Source of the DNA: CAYPPK01 sp964412615
GTDB taxonomy: Bacteria > Patescibacteriota > Minisyncoccia > Sungbacterales > HO2-52-23
Length of the DNA stretch: 11,909 bases
Reading direction: 5' to 3'
Assembly (NCBI GenBank): GCA_964412615.1
Contig: CAYPPK010000012.1
Coordinates: 1-11,909 of the forward strand
This document shows, piece by piece, positions 5,689-11,909 of the stretch. The notes below the pieces were generated by a model. The model made no database searches. It saw only the letters and a program-made list of their open reading frames with translations, and had not been told where the DNA came from. How positions within the stretch are numbered: the first letter of the stretch is position 1; each line of letters starts with the position of its first letter. Position numbers and translations under genes: made by a program.

Positions 5689-6969
5689 TTACTTTTTTAT
5701 TTGTTTTAATTCTTCTCTGGCAACCTCGCGGTCATCCCAAGGAATTTTTTTTCCGCCAGCACCCATCAGCCAAGGTTCAGCTCCTTTTCCGGTAATGATA
5801 ACTGTATCATTGGGTTGGGCACGTTGCAACGCTTTCCGAATTGCTTCCCGGCGGTCTAAAATGTTTATAACCTGCGCTTTCTGAGAAATCTCTGAAGCCA
5901 CCTCATTGATAATTTTTTGCGGGTCTTCATCATAGGGATCTTCATTGGTAATGATGATTTCCTGACAAAATTCCGCGGCAATCTTGCCCATTTCCGGCCT
6001 TTTCCACTTGTCTCGTCCGCCTCCGGCCGAACCTAAAACGCATATAAGCCTGGAATTTTTTAGAGTTTCGTACGCTTGGCGAAGGCTGTCGGGAGTATGC
6101 GCATAATCTACTATCACCTTAAAAGGATTTTTTTGAATAATTTCCATGCGGCCGGGGATTCCGGACACTTTTACCACTGCTTCCGCTATTTTTACCAAAG
6201 GAATATGCAGGGCTAAACCGGCCGCTATGGCCGCCAATATATTATATAAATTAAATTTACCCGTTAGGAGAGAATTTATTTGATAGTTATTAAGATCAAA
6301 AGTTATGCCCTCCTCCAATTCCAAATTTTTTAAAATAAAGTTTTTTCCCGAAATCAGAATGCCGTCTTCTCCATAAAAAACTTTATGTGCCCCCGTAGCG
6401 GCCAAGAAACGCTTGGCTTGATAATCATCTTTATTGATTATTGCGGTTCCTTGCTGAGGCAGGCGCCAAAAAAGATCAAGCTTGGCGCGCAAATATTTTT
6501 CAAAACTACCGTGTGATTCCAAATGTTCCGGCGCCATATTGGTCATCACCGCCAAATCAAATCCAATAAACCGATGGCGAAATTGCTTGATCCCTTCAGA
6601 GGTTACTTCAATTATGGCGTATTTGCAGCCTGCCTGCCCGGCCTGATGCAGAAATTTTTGTACGAAAAAACGGCCCGGCATGGTCATTTTCAGGTCATTA
6701 ATAAATTCTTTTTCACCAATTTTAAAACGCAAAGAAGAAAGCGAAGCGGTTTTTCGGCCCGCTGCCGCTAAAATAGCATGCAACAGTTCCACGACGGTAG
6801 TTTTGCCTTTGGTCCCGGTAACTCCCACCACTATCATCTTGCGAGCAGGAAATCCATAAAACAGAGCGGCCAAAAAAGCCAGTCCAAAATGATATAAAGG
6901 CTGCAGATTTGCGTAAATTCTTTTTGGAATTATTTTTTTTATTGCGACAAACAATTGATCTCTGCTCAT
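5689..6969 (-). CDS. murE: MurE-like Mur ligase lacking the N-terminal UDP-binding domain
   Basis: 426 residues. Mur ligases join an amino acid to a UDP-MurNAc peptide with ATP; MurE adds the third residue. Seen: ATP loop GVTGTKGKTT (49-58), EVTSEG (121-126), MTNMAPEHLESHG (142-154), the likely carbamylated lysine K163 in RAKLDLFW, GRMEIIQK with DYAHTPDSL (273-295), GSAGGGRDKWKRPEMG (313-328), and ITGKGAE (392-398). The C-terminal substrate motif is NEDPYDEDP (342-350) rather than the DNPR typical of meso-diaminopimelate enzymes, suggesting lysine, ornithine or another third residue. The usual domain 1 is replaced by about 45 residues with a hydrophobic stretch (26-41). The ATG overlaps the TGA of the FemX-like gene by 4 bp (ATGA), so the two are translationally coupled. 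Another Mur-family role is possible, but the MurE pattern fits best. Confidence 0.8.
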   Translation of the reverse strand: MSRDQLFVAIKKIIPKRIYANLQPLYHFGLAFLAALFYGFPARKMIVVGVTGTKGKTTVVELLHAILAAAGRKTASLSSLRFKIGEKEFINDLKMTMPGRFFVQKFLHQAGQAGCKYAIIEVTSEGIKQFRHRFIGFDLAVMTNMAPEHLESHGSFEKYLRAKLDLFWRLPQQGTAIINKDDYQAKRFLAATGAHKVFYGEDGILISGKNFILKNLELEEGITFDLNNYQINSLLTGKFNLYNILAAIAAGLALHIPLVKIAEAVVKVSGIPGRMEIIQKNPFKVIVDYAHTPDSLRQAYETLKNSRLICVLGSAGGGRDKWKRPEMGKIAAEFCQEIIITNEDPYDEDPQKIINEVASEISQKAQVINILDRREAIRKALQRAQPNDTVIITGKGAEPWLMGAGGKKIPWDDREVAREELKQIKK

Positions 6970-7913
6970 AAAATTTTCCTCGCTGTATTATACACAGCAT
7001 ACATAAACGGCCTATAGACAATATCTATGACCGGCGGATATTCAAAAAGCATGCCCCCAAAACCTTGTTTAAAACGAGAAAGGCCGGGCCATTTTTCAGC
7101 ATCTACCCCGCCAAAATCATAATACCCAAAACTTCTGCTTTTGGCCTCCTGGATTATTTGCCAATGGAGAAAATGAGGACTCATAACTTGGCGATACTTA
7201 TAATAAGAAGCGCCATGAAGATAGGTGGCAGTTTGGGAAGGACGGAAAAAATTAATCATAGCTGCCGCAATGGCTTGGCCATTGTGTTCAGCAAAAAATA
7301 ATTCATTGGAAAAATTGGCGGAGCGGACCTGCAGCAATTCCTCATAGTGAGATCTATGGTGCAGGTGAAATTTATCGCGACTGGCGGTTTCTTCCAGCAT
7401 TTTCCAAAACTCTTGGAAATCATCAGTTTTTGATTTTCGGATAATTACTCCCTTTCTTTCGGCCAGGCGGATATTATATCTTGTTTTTTCCTGCATGCTC
7501 CTTAAAATATCCGCATTTTCTCTTTTTAAATCTAAAAGTAGAGTTTTCGGGGGCTGAAGAGAATTTGACGCTTTAGTTTTTTTAAATTTTTCTGGGGCAA
7601 AGTACGGTTGAATCGGCTCTATTTTTAAAAAAAGCGATCCTTCTTCGTAGGCAATCCGCTCTGTTTCGTCCAAAAATAAAAAATCAGCCGGCCGAGGGCA
7701 GTAAAGATAATTAAAATCCAAAGGAAGAAGATGTTGGATCAGGAGTGTTTTTCCCACCCGCCAAGATTTTCGGCCTAAAATTTTTTGAAACATTTCCCAC
7801 TCAACTGATTGCAAAAAAGATTCCGGCTGCGCCAGGGTAAAGGGTATGTTTACGCTCTTTTCTTGAATTCTTTGTTTTCCCATGATAATGTTTGGCAAGG
7901 AACTGATTAACAC
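6966..7913 (-). CDS. FemX/MurM-like peptidoglycan bridge aminoacyltransferase
   Basis: 315 residues, the short form of the FemABX family, which transfers amino acids from aminoacyl-tRNA to the side chain of residue 3 of lipid II at the cytoplasmic face of the membrane. It is made of two GNAT-like lobes. Seen: TLLLDLK (124-130), MQEKTRYNIRLAERKGV (140-156, the conserved K/R-rich helix), YYDFGGVD (264-271) and GLSRFKQGFGG (277-287). The coiled-coil arm of staphylococcal FemA appears missing. The longest frame starts with GTG at 7913; an internal ATG at 7883 (residue 11, MGKQRI) is equally plausible because neither has a Shine-Dalgarno sequence. It begins 16 bases after ruvA and overlaps the Mur ligase by 4 bp. 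The neighbour suggests that the third residue made by that ligase carries the branch. Confidence 0.85.
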   Translation of the reverse strand: MLISSLPNIIMGKQRIQEKSVNIPFTLAQPESFLQSVEWEMFQKILGRKSWRVGKTLLIQHLLPLDFNYLYCPRPADFLFLDETERIAYEEGSLFLKIEPIQPYFAPEKFKKTKASNSLQPPKTLLLDLKRENADILRSMQEKTRYNIRLAERKGVIIRKSKTDDFQEFWKMLEETASRDKFHLHHRSHYEELLQVRSANFSNELFFAEHNGQAIAAAMINFFRPSQTATYLHGASYYKYRQVMSPHFLHWQIIQEAKSRSFGYYDFGGVDAEKWPGLSRFKQGFGGMLFEYPPVIDIVYRPFMYAVYNTARKIL

Positions 7914-7929
7914 CGTCGCCAGACGGTAT

Positions 7930-8508
7930 TTATTTTTTATCTATTTTTTTAAGCGCCTCCCGCACTTTTTTTGCAACACTTGTAATTTCCGCTGCAACAC
8001 CTGATAAAGCCGCTCGTGCTTCCTGTTGGTTGTAGCCAAGCGACACCAGTGCCTCCAAAGCATCTGCTTCCTCACGCAATTCCGGCGCGGTAACCGTAAC
8101 CCCCTTGCCGGCTAATTTTTCTTTCAATTCCAACACTATTTTTTCTGCGGTCTTCCGGCCAACTCCAGAAACCCGCGTCAGATAGGAAGTGTCTCCGGAC
8201 GCGATTGCTTTTTTTAAAGTATCTACCGGCGCAACAGCAAGAATTCCCAAAGCGCCTTTAGGACCGATGCCTGAAATTTCTATCAAAGTTTCAAAAAGTT
8301 CCAGTTCGGCATAGTTCAGAAATCCATATAATTCCAAAGCATTTTCCCTGACATACTGATGACTCCATATTTTGACATTACCGCTTTTTTCTGGTATTCT
8401 TCGTAACGTTTCCGGACCTATAAAAACCTTATAACCGACCCCGTTAACGTTTACCACCAAAAATTTCTCTCCTTTAAATTCAATTTTTCCTTCGAGGCAT
8501 GAAATCAT
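7930..8508 (-). CDS. ruvA: Holliday junction DNA helicase subunit RuvA
   Basis: 192 residues, full length for the family. RuvA tetramers bind four-way junctions and recruit the RuvB motor for branch migration in recombination repair. Seen: N-terminal OB fold (1-64) beginning MISCLEGKIE with NVNGVGYKV; two helix-hairpin-helix motifs, ISGIGPKGAL (78-87) and VSGVGRKTAEKI (113-124); a charged linker; and domain III (146-189) with LEALVSLGYNQQEARAAL, which contacts RuvB. The acidic pin between the OB strands is represented by RENALELYGF (54-63). ruvB and ruvC are not in this window. It is the first gene of the minus-strand string and is divergent from uvrB. No Shine-Dalgarno sequence is present; TATAAA at 8515-8520 ends six bases before the ATG, again suggesting a leaderless transcript, though its -35 box is poor. 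Confidence 0.95.
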   Translation of the reverse strand: MISCLEGKIEFKGEKFLVVNVNGVGYKVFIGPETLRRIPEKSGNVKIWSHQYVRENALELYGFLNYAELELFETLIEISGIGPKGALGILAVAPVDTLKKAIASGDTSYLTRVSGVGRKTAEKIVLELKEKLAGKGVTVTAPELREEADALEALVSLGYNQQEARAALSGVAAEITSVAKKVREALKKIDKK

Positions 8509-8573
8509 GATATTTTTATACTACTTCATTTTTCTTACGAAAAAAAGTCAGTAGATTTCCGACCAAGCTTTTT
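8509..8573. promoter_or_regulatory. Divergent ruvA-uvrB intergenic region
   Basis: 65 AT-rich bases separate two DNA repair genes read in opposite directions. On the minus strand TATAAA (8515-8520) is well placed for ruvA. On the plus strand TATACT (8517-8522) overlaps it and could serve uvrB with a leader of about 45 bases, but no good -35 box is seen for either. Overlapping -10 boxes would make the two promoters compete. No LexA-like operator was recognised. Confidence 0.35.
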
Positions 8574-10538
8574 ATGAAGTTTAATTTAAAAGCAAATTTT
8601 AAACCAACCGGCGATCAACCGGCCGCGATTGAAAAAATCACGGAAAATTTGGTTACGGGAATTAAACATCAAACCCTGCTCGGAGTTACCGGCTCTGGAA
8701 AAACTTTTACTATGGCCAACGCCATAGCCAAAATCGGGAAACCGACTCTGGTGATTTCTCACAATAAAACTCTGGCCGCCCAGCTCTATCAGGAATTTAA
8801 AGAATTTTTTCCCGAAAATGCCGTGCATTATTTTGTTTCTTATTATGATTACTACCAGCCTGAGGCTTATATCCCCCAAACCGATACTTATATAGAAAAA
8901 GACGCCAAGATCAATGAAATGATTGATGCCTTACGCCATGCTTCTACCGCCTCACTGCTCACCCGCAAAGATGTAATCATCGTAGCTTCGGTTTCTTGCA
9001 TTTACGGTATAGGCAATCCGGAAGAATACGAAAAAATTTCCGTCAATCTCCGTTTGGGCCAGCCCGTGAACCAAAAAACTTTAATCAGCCAACTCGTACT
9101 ATTGCAATACGTGCGCAATCCCCTAGATCCGCGCCAGGGGCATTTCCGGGTTCGGGAAAATACTGTAGAGATTTACTTGCCCTCGGGAGAAGAAGCAATC
9201 GCGGTGGGGATTGATAACGGAAAAATCAAATCTATTGAGAATCGCTCGCCTGATCTGCAAGCTGCAAGCTACAAGCTACAAGCCGTAAAAATTTTTCCAG
9301 CCAAGCACTTTGTAACCTCCAAAGAAAAATTGGATTTGGCTATTTTAAACATTCGCCAGGAACTAAAAGAACGCCTGGCTGAGTTAAAAAACCAAGGAAA
9401 GGTATTAGAAGAAGCGCGCCTAAAGCAGCGCACCGAATTTGATTTAGAAATGCTTATCCACACCGGCTATGTGAATGGCATTGAAAATTATTCCCGCCAG
9501 TTGGATTTTCGCCAGCCGGGAACTGCTCCTTTTACTCTTCTGGACTATTTCCGCCATGCGCACGGAGATGATTTTTTGGTTTTTCTTGATGAATCGCACG
9601 CAACAGTTCCCCAACTAAGAGGCATGTACCCGGGAGACAAGGCCCGTAAAGACACCTTGGTAAATTACGGTTTTCGTTTGCCTTCGGCTGTTGATAACCG
9701 CCCGCTTAAATTTGAGGAATTCAATAAAAAAATCAATCAAGTAATTTATGTTTCCGCCACTCCATCGCAATACGAACTCGAGTTAAGTGAGAAGTCTTGC
9801 GCTACAAGCTGTGTGGTTGAACAGCTCATCCGCCCTACCGGCATTCTTGACCCGGAAATTGAAATCCGTGCCACGAAAAATCAGGTGCAAAATGTAATTG
9901 CGGAAATAAAAAAACGAGTGGCTAAAAACGAAAGATCATTGGTGCTTGCCCTTACCAAACGGTTAGCCGAAGACATTGCTGAATATTTGGCTGAAGCTGG
10001 CCTTAAGGCCCACTATTTACACTCGGAAGTAAAAACCCTGGAACGCCCCGAGACTTTAAAAAAATTGCGTTTGGGGGAATATGACGTAATTGTGGGCATA
10101 AATTTACTGCGCGAAGGACTGGATTTGCCGGAGGTATCTTTTATCGCCATCCTAGACGCGGACAAAGAAGGATTTTTGCGCAATGAGACCACTCTTCTGC
10201 AAATCATCGGCCGGGCAGCCCGCCACACCGAAGGAAAAGTTATTATGTACGCCGATACTGAAACGGGCTCTATGAAAGCCACCCTTGGCGAAACTAACCG
10301 GCGCCGGAAAGTTCAAGCTGCCTACAACAAAAAACACGGTCTTATCCCCCAACAGATAAAAAAAGAAATCCGCCGTTCTATTCTAGAGGAAGCAAAAAAA
10401 GAAGAATATATTTATGAGGGTTCGGGCAAAAAAATAATTCAATCCCTGGAACAGGAGATGCGCCGAGCCGTGAAAGAACTGGATTTTGAGCGGGCGGCAA
10501 AAATTCGGGATAGAATTAAAGAATTGAGAAAAAGTTGA
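8574..10538 (+). CDS. uvrB: Excinuclease ABC subunit UvrB
   Basis: 654 residues, full length. UvrB is loaded by UvrA at damaged DNA, opens the helix with ATP, and positions UvrC for dual incision in nucleotide excision repair. Seen: Walker A GVTGSGKT (37-44), the damage-probing beta-hairpin starting YYDYYQPEAYIPQTDTY (90-106), VASVSCIYGIG (137-147), DESHATVPQLRGMYPGD (339-355), VSATPSQYE (393-401), GINLLREGLDLPE (508-520), QIIGRAARH (543-551), and a C-terminal UVR motif (about 625-652) for UvrC contact. Two small in-frame additions are odd: DLQAASYKLQAV (227-238), made by four heptamer repeats at 9257-9284, and SCATSC (408-413), whose DNA contains the same CTACAAGCT core. Both replace short surface loops. 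No Shine-Dalgarno sequence precedes the ATG. uvrA and uvrC are elsewhere. Confidence 0.97.
   Translation: MKFNLKANFKPTGDQPAAIEKITENLVTGIKHQTLLGVTGSGKTFTMANAIAKIGKPTLVISHNKTLAAQLYQEFKEFFPENAVHYFVSYYDYYQPEAYIPQTDTYIEKDAKINEMIDALRHASTASLLTRKDVIIVASVSCIYGIGNPEEYEKISVNLRLGQPVNQKTLISQLVLLQYVRNPLDPRQGHFRVRENTVEIYLPSGEEAIAVGIDNGKIKSIENRSPDLQAASYKLQAVKIFPAKHFVTSKEKLDLAILNIRQELKERLAELKNQGKVLEEARLKQRTEFDLEMLIHTGYVNGIENYSRQLDFRQPGTAPFTLLDYFRHAHGDDFLVFLDESHATVPQLRGMYPGDKARKDTLVNYGFRLPSAVDNRPLKFEEFNKKINQVIYVSATPSQYELELSEKSCATSCVVEQLIRPTGILDPEIEIRATKNQVQNVIAEIKKRVAKNERSLVLALTKRLAEDIAEYLAEAGLKAHYLHSEVKTLERPETLKKLRLGEYDVIVGINLLREGLDLPEVSFIAILDADKEGFLRNETTLLQIIGRAARHTEGKVIMYADTETGSMKATLGETNRRRKVQAAYNKKHGLIPQQIKKEIRRSILEEAKKEEYIYEGSGKKIIQSLEQEMRRAVKELDFERAAKIRDRIKELRKS
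9257..9284 (+). repeat. Four tandem 7-bp repeats inside uvrB
   Basis: Units GCAAGCT, GCAAGCT, ACAAGCT, ACAAGCC lie in a row within the coding frame. Three heptamers make 21 bases, so the array reads as a seven-residue peptide period (LQAASYK, LQAV). A separate CTACAAGCT occurs at 9802-9810 in the second odd loop of the same gene. Confidence 0.8.
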
Positions 10539-10549
10539 TTTATCTTTAA

Positions 10550-10578
10550 TTGACAAAAGACAGACAATAATTTAAGAT
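10550..10578 (+). promoter_or_regulatory. rpsT promoter with leaderless geometry
   Basis: A perfect TTGACA (10550-10555), a 17-bp spacer and TAAGAT (10573-10578) lie in the 46-base gap after uvrB. Six bases separate the -10 box from the rpsT ATG at 10585, so the transcript should begin at or beside the start codon. There is no room for, and no sign of, a Shine-Dalgarno sequence. Confidence 0.65.
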
Positions 10579-10584
10579 ATAACA

Positions 10585-10842
10585 ATGCCAATTACTCAAT
10601 CAGCTAAAAAAGCTCTGCGTCAGTCAGTGCGCCGGCAAGTTCGCAATCGGCAAAAAAAAGAAGCTTATAAAGATCTGATTAAAGAGATTAAAAAAGCCGT
10701 CGTCTCCAGCAAAAAACAAGCAGCCGCTTTACTTCCTAAACTTTATAAAGCCCTGGACAAAGCCGCCAAAACCCATGTTATCAAGAAAAATAAAGCGGCC
10801 AGATTGAAGTCCCGCCTGACTAAATTAGCAGCAAGTAAATAG
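10585..10842 (+). CDS. rpsT: 30S ribosomal protein S20
   Basis: 85 residues, the normal S20 length. S20 is a primary 16S rRNA binding protein that helps assemble the body of the small subunit. Seen: start MPITQSAKKALRQS, the basic first helix with RQVRNRQKK (17-25), the central helix with LIKEIKKAV (31-39), and the C-terminal HVIKKNKAARLKSRLTKL (64-81), which matches the family's conserved end where the two long helices pack. It is very rich in Lys, Arg and Ala, as expected. The stop codon TAG (10840-10842) directly touches the stop codon of convergent holA. The nearby pairing with holA also occurs in many Firmicutes, which supports both assignments. It has its own promoter downstream of uvrB. 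Confidence 0.97.
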   Translation: MPITQSAKKALRQSVRRQVRNRQKKEAYKDLIKEIKKAVVSSKKQAAALLPKLYKALDKAAKTHVIKKNKAARLKSRLTKLAASK

Positions 10843-11574
10843 TTATTTGCGTAAAAATAACAAAGAAAACAGCGACTCTCTGGGTTTGGAAAGTCCTGTT
10901 TTTATTTTGGCGTCTTCGTGGAAAAATTGTTTGAATGCTTCGGTGAGCGAGAAAACCGTGTGCGGGCGCACGACCAGAGCCGCTTTTTGGGCCACATAGG
11001 GATGAATTCCGCTTGAGGAAGGGAGAGGCAGTTTTTGTTCCGCGTATGTTTTTACGGTAAGTAAAGTGCGCAAATGGCTGGCTAAATAAGCAAATATATT
11101 TTTTTCCTCCAGCCCCTGGCTTAACAATTGCAACAAGGAACGAAGTCCTTCCCGGGGAGAGGAAAAATAAGTGTCTCCCAATTGGAAAATGGTCATTTCC
11201 GGAAGTTTTGCTTTAGTTTGCTTAAACTCCTGAGTTTCGCTGCAAAAAAGTTTCAGCTCGGCAAGCTTTTTGCCTTCCAGTTCTCTTTCCCACAAACACA
11301 GCAAAACCGCAGGATCACTTTTAAATTTTTCTATAATCGCAAGAATTGCTTCCCGACTTGGGGCGTGAGCCAAATATTTTATTATCGCCAATTTTTTGGA
11401 AGCAAATAAAGAGTTGGTTCCCAGTATATTTTTTAGCAAAGCTGGCTCGGTTTCTTCAGCATCAAAACGATAAATATTCAAATCCCTCCCGTTTTTCCGG
11501 CGGAACTCGGAAACAATTTCGTGTAATTTTTTTAAGCTCCCCCAGGTATCGGAGCCGTGGAGAAGATAGATCAT
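10843..11574 (-). CDS. holA: DNA polymerase III subunit delta, short form
   Basis: 243 residues, well below the 330-340 usual for delta. Delta is the wrench of the clamp loader: it opens the beta sliding clamp and is required for processive replication. Seen: MIYLLHGSDT (1-10), the beta-clamp contact region SLFASKKLAIIKYL (55-68), ALLCLWERELEGKKL-type segment near 88-104 (VLLCLWERELE), IFAYLASHLRTLLTVK (160-175), HPYVAQKA (191-198) and the C-terminal collar motif DAKIKTG (221-227). The shortening falls mainly in the middle AAA+ lid region. Delta normally lacks a functional ATP loop, and none is seen here. The start ATG overlaps the TGA of the upstream gene by 4 bp (ATGA), so translation is coupled. 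Its convergent neighbour is rpsT, with no base between the two stops. Confidence 0.9.
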   Translation of the reverse strand: MIYLLHGSDTWGSLKKLHEIVSEFRRKNGRDLNIYRFDAEETEPALLKNILGTNSLFASKKLAIIKYLAHAPSREAILAIIEKFKSDPAVLLCLWERELEGKKLAELKLFCSETQEFKQTKAKLPEMTIFQLGDTYFSSPREGLRSLLQLLSQGLEEKNIFAYLASHLRTLLTVKTYAEQKLPLPSSSGIHPYVAQKAALVVRPHTVFSLTEAFKQFFHEDAKIKTGLSKPRESLFSLLFLRK

Positions 11575-11909
11575 GGGTTTGTGCTTGTTGCCGTTGTTGT
11601 AGCACTATTTTCTTCGCTCGGCAAGGAAATTTGCTCGGTGGTTGTTGCTACTTCCGTGTTTGTGTTTGCAGTACTTATATTTTGAGTATCAATTGTGCTT
11701 TGCGCGTTTGCTGCCATTATCCCGGCATTTTGCAGAAGTGTTTTCAATTCTTCTTTAGTGATGCAAACCTCTTCCAAGCATAATTTTTTCGTGGTCACGG
11801 ATTCCGTCACCAGATTTCCGCTCTCATCTATCTTCCACTTCCCGTCCATGCCGAGGATTTTGGAGACATTGATGATGTCGTTGCCGTTCAAATTGACGTT
11901 GCTGTAGAA
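11571..11909 (-). CDS. C-terminal end of a Thr/Ser-rich probable surface protein (partial)
   Basis: The frame stays open to the window's right edge, so only the last 112 residues are seen. It begins FYSNVNLNGNDIINVSKILG and continues with DGKWKIDESGNLVTESVTTK, a pattern of short beta-strand repeats I associate with long extracellular or envelope proteins of Parcubacteria, but no named domain is certain. A small helix, LCLEEVCITKEELKTLLQNAG, with two cysteines six residues apart follows, then a low-complexity tail of Thr, Ser, Asn and Glu (about the last 45 residues). No membrane segment is visible in this part. It overlaps holA by 4 bp, an unusual partner for a surface protein. A short TTG-started gene beginning at 11891 is possible but less likely, because coding character continues beyond it. 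Confidence 0.6.
   Translation of the reverse strand, partial: FYSNVNLNGNDIINVSKILGMDGKWKIDESGNLVTESVTTKKLCLEEVCITKEELKTLLQNAGIMAANAQSTIDTQNISTANTNTEVATTTEQISLPSEENSATTTATSTNP

Noticed and set aside
10842..10861. Bidirectional terminator between rpsT and holA
   Set aside because: The 7-bp stem is almost all A/T, lies inside the holA coding end, and would be too weak by itself.
11346..11783. 145-codon plus-strand ORF across the holA start and the upstream gene
   Set aside because: It is antisense to holA and to the Thr/Ser-rich tail; its Cys/Arg/Ser/Phe-rich composition is what the complement of such a tail gives.
1..11909. tRNA genes, CRISPR arrays, alternative genetic code
   Set aside because: No cloverleaf with a T-loop motif was seen, no regularly spaced direct repeats exist, and TGA ends uvrB, the FemX-like gene and the partial right-edge gene at expected places.

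Overview
The window reads as chromosomal DNA from an ultra-small bacterium of the Candidate Phyla Radiation (Patescibacteria, most likely a Parcubacteria-type lineage). This is an inference. It rests on trimmed family members (a 243-residue DNA polymerase III delta, a Mur ligase without its usual N-terminal domain, a degenerate archease), on unusual fusions (exonuclease-WYL, DUF192-hydrolase), on near-absence of Shine-Dalgarno sequences, on short heptamer repeats inserted in frame in uvrB, and on a moderately AT-rich, tightly packed layout. TGA behaves as a normal stop, so the code is standard.

Positions 1-996 hold no convincing protein gene. A near-perfect sigma-70-type promoter on the minus strand (TTGACT, 17 bp, TATAAT, 700-728) fires into about 690 bases rich in potential helices, several with G-U pairs that form only in the minus-strand transcript. 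The far part (1-270) is a GC-rich island (43 of 60 bases at 61-120, against 11 of 60 at 661-720). I read this as an unidentified large structured RNA running off the left edge; it is the most interesting object here. Beside it, 823-987 can fold into a long rod-like hairpin.

Positions 997-8508 are a minus-strand gene string, in transcription order: ruvA (Holliday junction), a FemX/MurM-like aminoacyltransferase, a MurE-like Mur ligase, an archease-like protein, a PHP-domain protein, a small possibly frameshifted ORF (4046-4250), a small Lys/Ala-rich protein, a membrane-anchored DUF192-alpha/beta-hydrolase fusion, a DEDD exonuclease fused to a WYL domain, and a YkuK/DUF458 RNase H-like protein. 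Several junctions overlap or touch, and at least two internal promoters are suggested. The FemX and Mur ligase genes overlap by 4 bp and together suggest a branched, non-DAP peptidoglycan stem peptide.

Positions 8574-10842 are plus strand: uvrB (nucleotide excision repair), transcribed divergently from ruvA, then rpsT (ribosomal protein S20) with its own promoter placed so that the mRNA would be leaderless. Convergent to rpsT, with stop codons touching, lies holA on the minus strand (10843-11574). It overlaps by 4 bp an upstream gene cut by the right edge, which encodes the C-terminal tail of a probable large, Thr/Ser-rich envelope protein.

No tRNA, rRNA, CRISPR array, transposase or phage gene was seen.
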